Assembly: GCA_944326335.1 (NCBI GenBank)
Contig: CALVDM010000001.1
Span: 62,001-126,000 of the forward strand
DNA from: an uncultured Bacteroidales bacterium
GTDB lineage: Bacteria > Bacteroidota > Bacteroidia > Bacteroidales > UBA932
Direction of reading: 5' to 3'
Length of the DNA stretch: 64,000 bases
Below the pieces are notes generated by a model. The model was not told the origin of the DNA. It did no database searches and saw only the letters and a list, made by a program, of their open reading frames with translations. Position 1 is the stretch's first letter, and each line of letters opens with the position of its first letter. Below are positions 24,856 through 34,422 of the stretch, piece by piece. The position numbers were made by a program, and so were the translations under genes.

Positions 24856-24863
24856 TAACTTTG
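24856..24863 (+). promoter_or_regulatory. -7 element (TAACTTTG) of the aldo/keto reductase gene
   Basis: Exact TAnnTTTG match 65 bp before the ATG; no TTTG -33 at the proper distance, which fits an activator-dependent promoter. Confidence 0.5.
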
Positions 24864-24928
24864 CAATACCGGTGGAAGCCGGGCGGCTTCATCGGACAGA
24901 CAACAGACCCAATAAAATATAACGGATT

Positions 24929-25771
24929 ATGCAAACGGTAAAATTATCAAACGGCGTGGAAATGCCGGTTTTAGGTTATGGTGTATATCAGGTGACTCCG
25001 GAAGAATGCGAACGCTGTGTATCGGATGCCCTGAGCGTAGGGTATAGGATGATAGACACGGCACAGGCCTATTTCAACGAGGAAGGCGTTGGAAACGCGG
25101 TGAAGAAAAGCGGCATTCCGCGAGATGAGCTGTTTATCGTGACAAAGGTGTGGATATCCAACGCCGGGTATGAGAAAGCAAAGGCTTCCATCGATGAATC
25201 TCTCCGCAAGCTGCAGACCGGCTACATCGACCTGCTGCTCATCCACCAGCCGTTCAATGACTACTACGGCATCTGGCGTGCCATGGAAGAAGCCTACCGT
25301 GCCGGAAAACTCCGGGCCATCGGCGTATCGAACTTCTACCCCGACCGTTTCATAGACCTCGCCGAGTTCTGCGACATCAAGCCGATGGTGAACCAGGTGG
25401 AGACCCACGTGTTCAACCAGCAACGCCGGCCGCAGGAAATAATGAAAGAGTACGGCACGCAAATCATGTCGTGGGGACCGTTCGCTGAAGGCCGCAACGG
25501 TTTCTTCTCCAATCCTGTATTGAAAGCCATCGGTGAGAAATACGGCAAGTCCGTGGCGCAGACAGCATTGCGTTTCCTCATCCAGCGCGGTGTCGTAGTC
25601 ATCCCGAAATCCACGCACAAGGAGCGTATGGTGCAGAATCTTGATGTGTTCGATTTCTCCCTTTCCGCAGAAGATATGGACGCCATCGGCAAGCTGGACA
25701 AGGGTGAAAGCCTGTTCTTCTCGCACTATGCTCCCGAGACGGTAAAGTTCCTGACGAGTCTGGGAAAATAA
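24929..25771 (+). CDS. Aldo/keto reductase
   Basis: A 280-residue NADPH-dependent (alpha/beta)8-barrel reductase. The catalytic tetrad is visible: Asp and Tyr in YRMIDTAQAYFNEEGVG, Lys in FIVTKVWIS and His in LLLIHQPFNDYYG. The cofactor end IPKSTHKERMVQNLDVFDF is typical of the 2,5-diketo-gluconate reductase-like group. Substrate cannot be told. Gene stands alone, transcribed away from the AraC remnant. Confidence 0.95.
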   Translation: MQTVKLSNGVEMPVLGYGVYQVTPEECERCVSDALSVGYRMIDTAQAYFNEEGVGNAVKKSGIPRDELFIVTKVWISNAGYEKAKASIDESLRKLQTGYIDLLLIHQPFNDYYGIWRAMEEAYRAGKLRAIGVSNFYPDRFIDLAEFCDIKPMVNQVETHVFNQQRRPQEIMKEYGTQIMSWGPFAEGRNGFFSNPVLKAIGEKYGKSVAQTALRFLIQRGVVVIPKSTHKERMVQNLDVFDFSLSAEDMDAIGKLDKGESLFFSHYAPETVKFLTSLGK

Positions 25772-25780
25772 GAAACTTTC

Positions 25781-26869
25781 CTAATTGAAGCGGTAGCCGG
25801 CCTTGCGGAGGGTCTCAGGGGACTTGAACGGTGCAGGCGGAGCCAGGTATCTTGCAAGGAATTCGTATGCAAGGAACCGTATCCGCGTCGCTTCGCCTGT
25901 GTCTATCCTGTCGAAGAGGTGTGCTCCAGGCATCGGAGGATATATTCTGTATTCGAAATCCTTTCTGTGGAACTTCAGTGAATCTATCATCCGTTTCACC
26001 TCAAGCACACTCACATCATCGTCATTCTCCGCCGTGGTTATCATCAGTGGTATCTGCAGTTCTTTCGCATAGGTTACCGGAGAACGTCTGGCATATTCCC
26101 CTGGAGCTTCCTCCGGAGTCTTCCCTATGTGATACGGAGCCGTGAACTCATCCGCGTATCCGGGGTTCTGGTATTCAAGCCTGAACGCCACATCGCTCAC
26201 AGGCACTCCGGCATAGGCGCAGGCATACGTTTCAGGATGGCGGCAGGCGTTCATCAGTGTTATCATGCCACCATGGCTCCATCCCAGCAGGCCTATGCGT
26301 TCCGGATCGACTATACTGTAGTTTTCAATCATGTATCTGGTTGCGGCAAGGACATCATCGTTTTCCCGCCCTCCGTAATCGATGCTTCTGTAGAAGCCTT
26401 TCCCGTAACCGGTGCTGCCGCGGTAGTCCGGAGCCACAACAATGTAACCTTGCGCGATGAGTTCACGAATTACATGCGCATACACTGTCGTGAATGTCCC
26501 GTGAATACCTCCGTGAGAGAAAACCACCAGCGGATATTTCCTGTTCTGCTTGGTTTTCTTCGGTATGAACACATAGCTGTAGAATACGAGGTCATTGTCC
26601 AGCAGTGCATCGTGGAAGGCGTTTCCGGTAGGAGTCTGCCGATGACGCGGCGGTCCTGTCAGACGCACCTTGTCCACAAATGCGATGTCTCCGACCTTGT
26701 CATACCAGAGAAGGTCCTCAAGCAGCTTTTCAGTTGCATCGAATTCGTGTGACATGTCTGCAATCCGGGCATGAATGGCCTCGGAGTCTTTTGTCTCTGT
26801 CCCTGGTTGTCCCTGTGCCCCGGCCGTTATCGCCGCAAGCAGGAGCAATGCCGTGATTGTGATTTTCAT
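25781..26869 (-). CDS. Secreted alpha/beta hydrolase of the S9 prolyl-oligopeptidase type
   Basis: A signal peptide (about 1-20) precedes a single alpha/beta-hydrolase domain of the S9 type in 362 residues. GLLGWSHGGMITLMNA holds the nucleophilic serine (GWSHGG), the aspartate is probably in TAENDDDVS and the histidine in PGAHLFDRID. The N-terminal beta-propeller of full S9 peptidases is missing. VVAPDYRGSTGYGKGFYRS is another family feature. It could be an esterase or a peptidase. As the last gene of PUL1, 11 bp behind the HTCS gene, it may deacylate the glycan or act on glycopeptides. Confidence 0.88.
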   Translation of the reverse strand: MKITITALLLLAAITAGAQGQPGTETKDSEAIHARIADMSHEFDATEKLLEDLLWYDKVGDIAFVDKVRLTGPPRHRQTPTGNAFHDALLDNDLVFYSYVFIPKKTKQNRKYPLVVFSHGGIHGTFTTVYAHVIRELIAQGYIVVAPDYRGSTGYGKGFYRSIDYGGRENDDVLAATRYMIENYSIVDPERIGLLGWSHGGMITLMNACRHPETYACAYAGVPVSDVAFRLEYQNPGYADEFTAPYHIGKTPEEAPGEYARRSPVTYAKELQIPLMITTAENDDDVSVLEVKRMIDSLKFHRKDFEYRIYPPMPGAHLFDRIDTGEATRIRFLAYEFLARYLAPPAPFKSPETLRKAGYRFN

Positions 26870-26880
26870 TTTAATTGCAA

Positions 26881-29800
26881 TTAATTGTTGTCGGAGTCCG
26901 GGCCCGTTTTGCCGGAGGTGTTTTCCCGGGACCGTTCAAGGGTTTTTATATAGTCGTTCGGGCGTATCCCGAATTGTCTGAAGAAACATTTCGCGAAGTA
27001 TGAGGAAGAATTGAATCCCACCAGGAATCCAACTTCAGTGGCCCGGTATGAACCTTCTGCCATCATTCTGCATGCCACTTTGAGACGTATCAGTTTTATG
27101 AACTCGTTGGGGGTCATTCCGGTAATCGCCTTCAGCTTTACGAATATGGACGTACGGCTCATCCCCATCTCCCTTGCGAGCACGTCGACGGAGAAGTCCG
27201 GGTCGGATACGTTTTCTGTGATTATGGACGTGCACCGGTCTGCAAATTCCTGGTCCAGCCTGTTGAACGCTTCGATGCGCGTCGATGTCTGAGGCGTGGT
27301 TGAAAACAGTTTGCGGAGTTTGCTGCGCCCCACAATCAGATTGGCAAGCTGGGCCTGGAGGTGGCTGACGGAAAACGGCTTTTCGATGTAGGCATCGGCA
27401 CCATATTCCAGCCCCTTGATTTTTGTCTCGAGATTGGCTTTGGCCGTGAGCAGTATCACAGGGATATGTGAAGTGTATATGTCGCTTTTTATGCGGCGGC
27501 ACAGTTCGAGTCCGTCCATGCCGTTCATCATGACATCGCTGATGACAACGTCAATCCTGTTTTTTGCCAGCATGTGCAGGGCTTCTTCTCCGGTCGCTAC
27601 GGCGATACAGAAATATCTGCCTCCCAGGACGCTGATGAGGAAATCGAGGATGCCGGCGTCATCATCGACAAGCATGACCGTGTATTCTTTGGATGGAACT
27701 TCTTCGATTTCAGGTTCTTCCGCTTCGTCTTTGTCGAGTATGGTCTCGGGGAACGGCCCGGAAGCGGAGAAATTTTTCCCGCGGACATTGTCTTGGGCCT
27801 CTTCTGTGACGACATTTCCTGTATTCAGCGGAAGAGAGCAGCAGAACGATGCTCCGGACATGCCGTCAGAGCGGCAGGACAAGGTCAGGGACCCTCCGAG
27901 CAGTTCTGCCAGCTGGCGCGATATGTAAAGTCCGAGTCCGCTGCCATTCGTCCTCGCATGGTCTGATGCCGCCTGGTAGAATGGCTGGAAAATTTTATCC
28001 CGTTCCTCCGGTGCGAAGCCTTCGCCGTCATCTTCGACCGTGAATGTCACGGAGTCTTCCTGAAGCCGCACATTCAGCATGACCGAAGATTTTGCATGCT
28101 TTACCGCGTTCGACAGCAGATTGCTGAGGATTTTCGTCAGGGCTTCCCGGTCAGTGACGAATGTCAGTCCTGCCGGCGCAATTTCCGTATCAAGACGAAT
28201 CCCGTGCTGCCGGGCAGTAGGCGAGAACAGGGCGGCAACCGATACGGCAAGCTCCTCCACATTGCAGGACGAGTAGTCGGGACGGTAGTTTTCCGAGTCG
28301 ACCTTGCGGAAATCGAGCAGCTGTGTCACAAGGGAGTACAGCCTCCTGCAGTTCATTTCTATGATTTCAAGATATTCCCCGAACCTGCCGTTTATTGTAC
28401 GGGATTGCCTCATCTGCTCGAGCGGACCTATTATCAGGCTGAGAGGAGTCCTGATTTCGTGCGTTATGTGTGTGAAGAAATCGATTTTTGCATTGTAGAT
28501 TTCCTGCTGCGACTTGAGCTCCAGTTCGCGGAACCGCTCTTCGTGCCTGATATTCGCCCTCCTGACCAGATACCGGAGCAGTACGGCAAGGATAAGCAGC
28601 AACGTCAGGACATAGACAGTCCACGCTGCCGGTGACAACAGGGGATGCGGCCGGATGGTAATGCGGAGTTCTGCAGGTGTGCTGCCTTCCCATCCGCCGG
28701 TTCTGTCTGCACATTCGATATACAGGGTGTATTTCTTCGGCGGAAGATTGCTGTAGCTTATTGAGCGGCTGTTGCCTCCGGTGACATACCACTTGTCGTC
28801 GAATCCTTCCAGCCTGTAACGGTAGAGCATCTCTTCCGGGGCTATATAGCTTAAGGCGGCGAATCCTACGCTGAATGTCCTCTGGTCGTATGCCAGCCTG
28901 ATGTCACCGGTCATCTCTATCGGGTGCTCCAGTGGAGTATGTGCGCTCCAGGGTGATACCGGACGGTTATATATGGAAAGAGAGGTGAATACAACCGGAG
29001 GAGCTTCCACGTCATCTTCCGTGAGGTTATGAGGTGAAAAAGCGCATATCCCGTCCGTGGTCCCGAACACAAAAAGTCCGCTGTAGTCCACAAGGCAGGC
29101 ATGTTCGGTGAACTGCTCCGAATAGAGTCCGTCCACCTTCGAGAAAATGCGGGTCTTGTCTGTGCCCGTATTCCAGCGGACAAGTCCCTTGTTCGTTGCA
29201 ATCCACAGAATCCTGCCGTCGGGGATTATTCCTGAAATGATGCGGTTAGGTAGCCGCAGTTCCGGGTATCTGCGGAAACTTCCGGTTCCGGAGTCGTAGC
29301 TGCATATACCGTAGCCGTCCGTGCCTATCCATAATTTCCCTTTCCTGTCCATGGCCAGCACGGTCAGGGCATTGCGCACGAGAGAATCCGGATTTTCATA
29401 GTCGGCCAGATGGCGGCGCACCGATCCTGTCCGCATGTCGTAATGATAGAGCCCGTTTTCGCGGGTGGCTATCCAAAGGCCATGGTCGTTGTCTTCGGTG
29501 ATGTCTGAGATGCGGCCCGGAATGTCCAACCTTACGAAACTGTCTCTGTCGCGGTCGTAATGGCATACACCGTTGGCCGTTCCTATCCATATCCTGCTCG
29601 TAGAACTTTTGAAAAGCACGAAGACACGTGAAGACGGCAGTGAACTGCCGTCCTCCGGATTGTGCCGGTAAGTCTTCATTTTCCCTGTCTTCAGGTCGAA
29701 CACTTCGAGCCCTCTCTCATAGGTGGCGGCGAAAAGTTTCCCGCCGTCGCACAGCAAATCCGAGACGATGTATTGTGAGGCCCCTATGTCACGTGCCGTC

Positions 29801-31029
29801 CGGAACGGTTTCATTTCCTCGGTAAGGGTATTGAACTGATAGATGCCGTCGTCATCCGTCCCTACCCAGATTATTCCTTTCTCCCCTTCGCTCACCGCTT
29901 TGATTATGCGGGCGGAGCCAGAGGAAACGTCTTCGCTGCAGCTGTAGGACCGGAATCTTTGCTGGCGAGGCTGGAAATACTCTGCACCGTAGAAATACGA
30001 GCCCAGCCACAATCCGCCTTCACGGTCCATGAATGCTTTGTAAATCAGCTTGTTCTCGACAGGAAGCTGTGTAGGACTCCGTTCCATGCCGGTGCATAGT
30101 TTTCCGTCATCCGTGCGGAAGATGCCTGCCCCGTGGTCGGAGGTGACGAGAAGCTCCCCTGGATTGCAGGAAATGATGTCGTGGATGTGATGGAGAAGGC
30201 TGCCGGGCCTGCTGTCGTGCCAGTTTGCAAAAGTCCGCGACCTGCGGTCGAACCGGTCGATTCCGGACGCGTATGTCCCGAACCAGAGGTGGCCGTTCCC
30301 GTCTTCGTAGATGCACTGCACCTGGTCGCTCGACAACCCTCCCGAGCCTTCCCGGTAGACTGTGAATTTCCCTGTCTTCTTTGAAAAGGCGCATACGCCC
30401 TGGTCGTAGGTGGCAGCCCACACCACGCCTTCACTGTCGACGAAAAGGGCCGCTATCGAGTTCTGGGATATGGATGAAGGGTCGTCTGCATCATGCCTGT
30501 ACACCTGCAGCCTGTCTTCCGACGGAGTGTATCTGAACAGCCCGCCCGTCATCGTGCCTATCCAGATTTCCCCGTCCGCATCCTCTGCAATCCTCAGGAC
30601 CCTGTCGCTGACGGTCTCCCCTGAGCCGGTCCTGGCCTTGAAGCGGGAGAAAGAACCGGAATGCGGATCGTAGATGTCAATCCCGTTGTCCAAGGCTATC
30701 CACATCCGGTTGTCGCTTCCTATCATAAGCCAGCGGACGCTGTTGCTCGACATGCTGCTGCCGTCGTTCCCGTCCGTGTAGTAGTATTTCCTGAAGTCCA
30801 TTCCGTCGAAACGGTTCAGGCCGTCGTTGGTGCCGAACCAGATGAAGCCGAGGGAATCCTGCACGATGCAGTGGACCCTGTTGGATGACAAGCCGTTCTC
30901 CATCGTGTAGAGACGCGACAGCGACCTTGTCTGAAGGTCTCCGGCAGCCATTGCCGCGACCGCGGGGAATACGGTCGCGAGCAGTGCAGGCAGAAGAACT
31001 TTGGCAAATATGGAGAGGGTGTCCTTCAT
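26881..31029 (-). CDS. Hybrid two-component system regulator (HTCS) of PUL1
   Basis: The 1382-residue protein combines sensor, kinase and DNA-binding output. Order: signal peptide, about fourteen Reg_prop beta-propeller repeats (of the type CIVQDSLGFIWFGTNDGLNR), Y_Y_Y domain (about 725-790), one membrane helix (near 810, WTVYVLTLLLILAVLLRYL), HisKA with THEIRTPLSLI (near 853), HATPase with NLLSNAVKHAKSS and GSGLGLYISRQLAELLGG, receiver (VMLVDDDAG...VVISDVMM, Asp near 1164) and AraC HTH at the C-terminus (from about 1276). HTCS proteins bind oligosaccharides in the periplasm and activate their PUL. The start at 31029 opens the signal peptide; the frame is open 51 codons further. Unusually it lies inside the operon, 5 bp after the lipoprotein gene. 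Confidence 0.96.
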   Translation of the reverse strand: MKDTLSIFAKVLLPALLATVFPAVAAMAAGDLQTRSLSRLYTMENGLSSNRVHCIVQDSLGFIWFGTNDGLNRFDGMDFRKYYYTDGNDGSSMSSNSVRWLMIGSDNRMWIALDNGIDIYDPHSGSFSRFKARTGSGETVSDRVLRIAEDADGEIWIGTMTGGLFRYTPSEDRLQVYRHDADDPSSISQNSIAALFVDSEGVVWAATYDQGVCAFSKKTGKFTVYREGSGGLSSDQVQCIYEDGNGHLWFGTYASGIDRFDRRSRTFANWHDSRPGSLLHHIHDIISCNPGELLVTSDHGAGIFRTDDGKLCTGMERSPTQLPVENKLIYKAFMDREGGLWLGSYFYGAEYFQPRQQRFRSYSCSEDVSSGSARIIKAVSEGEKGIIWVGTDDDGIYQFNTLTEEMKPFRTARDIGASQYIVSDLLCDGGKLFAATYERGLEVFDLKTGKMKTYRHNPEDGSSLPSSRVFVLFKSSTSRIWIGTANGVCHYDRDRDSFVRLDIPGRISDITEDNDHGLWIATRENGLYHYDMRTGSVRRHLADYENPDSLVRNALTVLAMDRKGKLWIGTDGYGICSYDSGTGSFRRYPELRLPNRIISGIIPDGRILWIATNKGLVRWNTGTDKTRIFSKVDGLYSEQFTEHACLVDYSGLFVFGTTDGICAFSPHNLTEDDVEAPPVVFTSLSIYNRPVSPWSAHTPLEHPIEMTGDIRLAYDQRTFSVGFAALSYIAPEEMLYRYRLEGFDDKWYVTGGNSRSISYSNLPPKKYTLYIECADRTGGWEGSTPAELRITIRPHPLLSPAAWTVYVLTLLLILAVLLRYLVRRANIRHEERFRELELKSQQEIYNAKIDFFTHITHEIRTPLSLIIGPLEQMRQSRTINGRFGEYLEIIEMNCRRLYSLVTQLLDFRKVDSENYRPDYSSCNVEELAVSVAALFSPTARQHGIRLDTEIAPAGLTFVTDREALTKILSNLLSNAVKHAKSSVMLNVRLQEDSVTFTVEDDGEGFAPEERDKIFQPFYQAASDHARTNGSGLGLYISRQLAELLGGSLTLSCRSDGMSGASFCCSLPLNTGNVVTEEAQDNVRGKNFSASGPFPETILDKDEAEEPEIEEVPSKEYTVMLVDDDAGILDFLISVLGGRYFCIAVATGEEALHMLAKNRIDVVISDVMMNGMDGLELCRRIKSDIYTSHIPVILLTAKANLETKIKGLEYGADAYIEKPFSVSHLQAQLANLIVGRSKLRKLFSTTPQTSTRIEAFNRLDQEFADRCTSIITENVSDPDFSVDVLAREMGMSRTSIFVKLKAITGMTPNEFIKLIRLKVACRMMAEGSYRATEVGFLVGFNSSSYFAKCFFRQFGIRPNDYIKTLERSRENTSGKTGPDSDNN

Positions 31030-31034
31030 CCGGG

Positions 31035-32807
31035 CTATTCCTGTGTCTTGATTTTGACCGCTCCGTTGTTGAGACAACGTATGGACATCGCCCGTGCGCT
31101 GTTCTGAGACGTCTGTACGTCTATGACATGGAACATCGATGAGCCGGTTTCGCTCTGGTAGGTGCGCGTCCACATCCAGCACCCGTTCTCGTCCCCCGAA
31201 GTCCAGCTCCCTGTGTGGCTCCGGTATCCGCTCTTCGGACCGTCGAAGCCGGTGATGTTGTCGTCATGCCTGCTTTCGTCAGGGAAAATCTGAGGATAGC
31301 CTTCCGTGTCGTAGTCGACGAACTTGCGCAGTCTGGTCATGTTGCCGTTACCTCCGATATATGCCTTCAGGCTGTTGGCCTCGTCTTTTGTCGGGACAAT
31401 CCATCCTTCCGGCGATATATTGTCTTCAATCTGCTGTTCCGCCGCCGTCAGACCGGCTTCGGCAGGAGTGTCGAAGCCTCCGATTGTGAGATATGGATAC
31501 AGAAGGCCGAAACGCTCCCGGTTGGTCACCGCTTCCGGGTCAGTGCTGTTCCCGTCGTTGAATCCGAAAATGCACCAGTTCGGCTTGCGCCGGTCTGCCT
31601 CCGTCGTCGGGACATCGGTAGGAATGGCCTCGAAGTTCAGGTTGCTGTTGTAGTATGTCGTGTTGAGATGTCTGTTCAGCCAGTATTGGGCACCTATCTT
31701 GACCACCGGATACACATTGCTTTCCCCGTTGCGCACATCGGTGACAAGAAGCGGCTCCACACTTGCCTGCGTGCTGCCTGTAACTTCCTCCGGCCCCATG
31801 CCCACATCTCCCGGCATGTATATCCTTGTCACTGGTTCGGCCTTTGTGCCGGCAATGTAGTCTGTCAGAGTATTGCTCCCGGCATCGAATGCGACACTTC
31901 CCCCATGTACGGCTCCGGAAGGCTCGGAGTAGACGTATGTCTCGTCGCTGAGGTCGCTGTTTTCAAGGATTATTTGCGCCACATAGCCTTTCGTAAGGTC
32001 CACTTCATCATTTTCCACCGGATACACGACCACTGCGGAGGCGTTTACCAGCCCGTCCGCGAGCAGGAATTCCCTGGTTATCTGCGCCACATATTTCTGT
32101 CCGTCCATCACCCGATAGACTTTCGATTCGCTGAAATCAGGGATGTCGAAGACGTAAGGGGTCATGCCTCCTTTTCCCTGATACACCGTCACGAATGCAG
32201 AACATCCGGTGCCGGTCACGGCCCTTTTCCCGGAGACTGTCAGAAGTGCGCTTCTGGCTTCGGTCGTCTCGTTCAGGCTGACATTTACAAAAAGCTTGTC
32301 GCCTTCAACCAGGGCCGAGCACCATGATGTCCCGGCATTTTCGACCGATACGGAAAGGTCTGAAAGGGATTCTGCGTTGAGAATGTCCAGAGTCGATGAA
32401 GCCCCGAGATAGCGGACAGGAAGATAGTCCGCGGAAAGCGATATGCCACCTTCAGAGTCCTGAGTCACGACGACCCGCTGGGTATAGACTCCGCTACGCA
32501 CCATTATATGTGAAGAACGCACTTCGCCGGTCTGGTTCCCGTCCACGGCCACATACATCGATTTCCGGCCCGGAATCCTTTCATACTGGAGCCAGGAGTC
32601 TTCTGTCGGGGAATAGATGTGCCAGTAGTTGCTGTTTTCGTCCAGCGGCAAATCCACCTGAAGCGATTTTTTCTCAGGGGCGAAGTTCAGTGCCACGTCG
32701 TCGAGCATTATCTCCTCGGACGGTTCTTCCTTCTTGCATGAAACGGTTATCATTATGGCTGATATCAGCAGCAGTGTCGGATAGAGGTACTTTCTCATGG
32801 TTATCAT
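31035..32807 (-). CDS. Surface lipoprotein with BACON-like and FISUMP domains (PUL1)
   Basis: The 590-residue protein has a lipobox (IMITVSCKKEE), so it is lipidated and probably displayed on the surface. Two BACON-like modules follow (about 50-110, ending QRVVVTQD, and 120-210, ending FVTVYQGKGG). The C-terminal about 200 residues match the FISUMP type of domain: YPVVKIGAQYWLNRHLNTT, NISPEGWIVPTKDEANSL and a final SARAMSIRCLNNG. In this place behind SusC/SusD a surface glycan-binding protein is expected. BACON domains are often spacers or mucin-binding. An alternative ATG three codons in is possible. Confidence 0.82.
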   Translation of the reverse strand: MITMRKYLYPTLLLISAIMITVSCKKEEPSEEIMLDDVALNFAPEKKSLQVDLPLDENSNYWHIYSPTEDSWLQYERIPGRKSMYVAVDGNQTGEVRSSHIMVRSGVYTQRVVVTQDSEGGISLSADYLPVRYLGASSTLDILNAESLSDLSVSVENAGTSWCSALVEGDKLFVNVSLNETTEARSALLTVSGKRAVTGTGCSAFVTVYQGKGGMTPYVFDIPDFSESKVYRVMDGQKYVAQITREFLLADGLVNASAVVVYPVENDEVDLTKGYVAQIILENSDLSDETYVYSEPSGAVHGGSVAFDAGSNTLTDYIAGTKAEPVTRIYMPGDVGMGPEEVTGSTQASVEPLLVTDVRNGESNVYPVVKIGAQYWLNRHLNTTYYNSNLNFEAIPTDVPTTEADRRKPNWCIFGFNDGNSTDPEAVTNRERFGLLYPYLTIGGFDTPAEAGLTAAEQQIEDNISPEGWIVPTKDEANSLKAYIGGNGNMTRLRKFVDYDTEGYPQIFPDESRHDDNITGFDGPKSGYRSHTGSWTSGDENGCWMWTRTYQSETGSSMFHVIDVQTSQNSARAMSIRCLNNGAVKIKTQE

Positions 32808-32821
32808 GTTTTTGATTGTTG

Positions 32822-34408
32822 TCAGTTTTCTGTCTGGTAAACTTCCGAATATGTTTCGTACCCGGGATTCTGCTGGTCGCGGATTGATTTGTTGGCTTCC
32901 AGCTCGGAGAGAGGTATGGGGTATATGACCTGCGCCCGCGCAAGGTTCTTGCTTGAGCCGTAACCGAACGCTATCGTTATCTTGTTCGCATTTTCAAGCA
33001 GTTCCGGCCTTTTCATAGTCTCGCCGCGGCGGAAATAGTCCCAGTAGTTGTGTCCTTCGAGCATCAGTTCCTTGCGCCTTTCCGTCAGCACTTCCTCGAG
33101 GGCGGACGATATGTCATGGGAAGAAAATCCCGAGCTGTTCGTGCGGGCACCGTGTACGAAATCGAAATACCGCTCGGCATCCGTCACGGAGCCGCCGTCC
33201 TTGCGGAGATAGGCCTCGGCCAGGGTGAGGTAGATTTCCGGCAGCCTTATCACAGGCTGGTTGTAGACATAATGGTAGGTCTCTCCCACATATTTCCGCA
33301 GCCCCTTGTAGTCCTTGTTGGCGATGCCGAGGTCGCAGACGAGATAGCCCCGTACGTCATCGGGATCGGACTGTAGCAGGTCGACGGTGGCAGGGAAAAG
33401 CCCGAATGCGGCATATCCTATGGCCTGCGACACCTCGCCGTCGTTTTCGGCACCCGGATTGTCGTAGGTAGGCTTCCGGACGAGATAGTTCAGGCTGTTG
33501 CCGCCGTTGTTGTCCGAAAGGCTGTAGACGAGTTCCCAGATATTCTCGGAATTGAACGGCTTGTAGTAGGTGGTCTTCCAGCTACCGTAAGGAATCATGC
33601 TGTATGTCCCTCCTGCGGCTTTCAGGGCTTCTTCTCCCTGTATTATGGCATCGTCCCACTGTTCCATGTACAGATACATGCGGGCCAGGAGGCCGCATAC
33701 GGCGACATAGTTGACATGTCCCTGGCGGGAATCTGTTCCGGAAAGCAGCCTCCGGGCTTCCAGCAGGTCTTTTTCGATGTATCCGTAGACTGTGACGGCA
33801 GACTCCCTGCGCACTTCATAATCGAAGATGTTGTTTGCCATGTCCATGTTTTCAAGAATCGGCACCCCAAGTGAATAAGCCCCGGGTGTCGGGCCGATAT
33901 TGTATTCCTCTCCGTCAGGGAAAGAGAATCTCGGAGGATAGGCGAAGAGCCTCATCAGGTCGAAATATGCAAGTCCGCGCAGGGCATGCGCTTCCCCGGC
34001 GACCCTGTCAAGGCTTTTCTGGTCCATCCCTTCGACGTAAGGGACGGCTTCGAGCACATCGGTGGCGGTCCTGATGCCGCTGTATATCTTGAGCCACAGC
34101 CCTTCGGCTGCGCCGGACGAGGAGGTGGATTCCGCATAGCGGTTCTCCCTTTCGAAATTGTTGCCGCTCGACACCCTCACGAAAAAGTCGTTGCCCTTTG
34201 CCGCTTCGTATGCAAGCAGGTTCCTGCCATAGTAGTTGGTATGCTGGAAAATGTCATATACTCCGTTGAGCAATGCTTCTATGCCTTCAGGAGTCGTCAG
34301 CACATCCTTGTCGTAATCCGTGTATGATTTCTTGTCGAGAAAGTCTCCGCAAGACGACAATCCCGGAAGCATAAGCAGTATGGTAAGTCTCTTAAGTAAT
34401 TTTTTCAT
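32822..34408 (-). CDS. SusD-family nutrient-binding lipoprotein (PUL1)
   Basis: A 528-residue SusD homologue. The lipobox MLPGLSSCGDFLDK and the N-terminal SusD-like domain (IEALLNGVYDIFQHTNYYGR) are clear. TPR-type helices (HALRGLAYFDLMRLFAYPPR) and the C-terminal RagB/SusD part (VLTERRKELMLEGHNYWDYF; end NPGYETYSEVYQ) are in order. SusD caps the SusC channel and binds the glycan at the cell surface. The ATG at 34408 lies 14 bp after the susC stop; upstream in-frame codons belong to the susC region. Confidence 0.95.
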   Translation of the reverse strand: MKKLLKRLTILLMLPGLSSCGDFLDKKSYTDYDKDVLTTPEGIEALLNGVYDIFQHTNYYGRNLLAYEAAKGNDFFVRVSSGNNFERENRYAESTSSSGAAEGLWLKIYSGIRTATDVLEAVPYVEGMDQKSLDRVAGEAHALRGLAYFDLMRLFAYPPRFSFPDGEEYNIGPTPGAYSLGVPILENMDMANNIFDYEVRRESAVTVYGYIEKDLLEARRLLSGTDSRQGHVNYVAVCGLLARMYLYMEQWDDAIIQGEEALKAAGGTYSMIPYGSWKTTYYKPFNSENIWELVYSLSDNNGGNSLNYLVRKPTYDNPGAENDGEVSQAIGYAAFGLFPATVDLLQSDPDDVRGYLVCDLGIANKDYKGLRKYVGETYHYVYNQPVIRLPEIYLTLAEAYLRKDGGSVTDAERYFDFVHGARTNSSGFSSHDISSALEEVLTERRKELMLEGHNYWDYFRRGETMKRPELLENANKITIAFGYGSSKNLARAQVIYPIPLSELEANKSIRDQQNPGYETYSEVYQTEN

Positions 34409-34422
34409 CGCTTGTGTCTTGC

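Noticed and set aside
25757..25780. Terminator between the aldo/keto reductase and the S9 hydrolase
   Set aside because: GGAAA/TTTCC gives only a 5-bp stem with a large AT-rich loop and no clear U-run.
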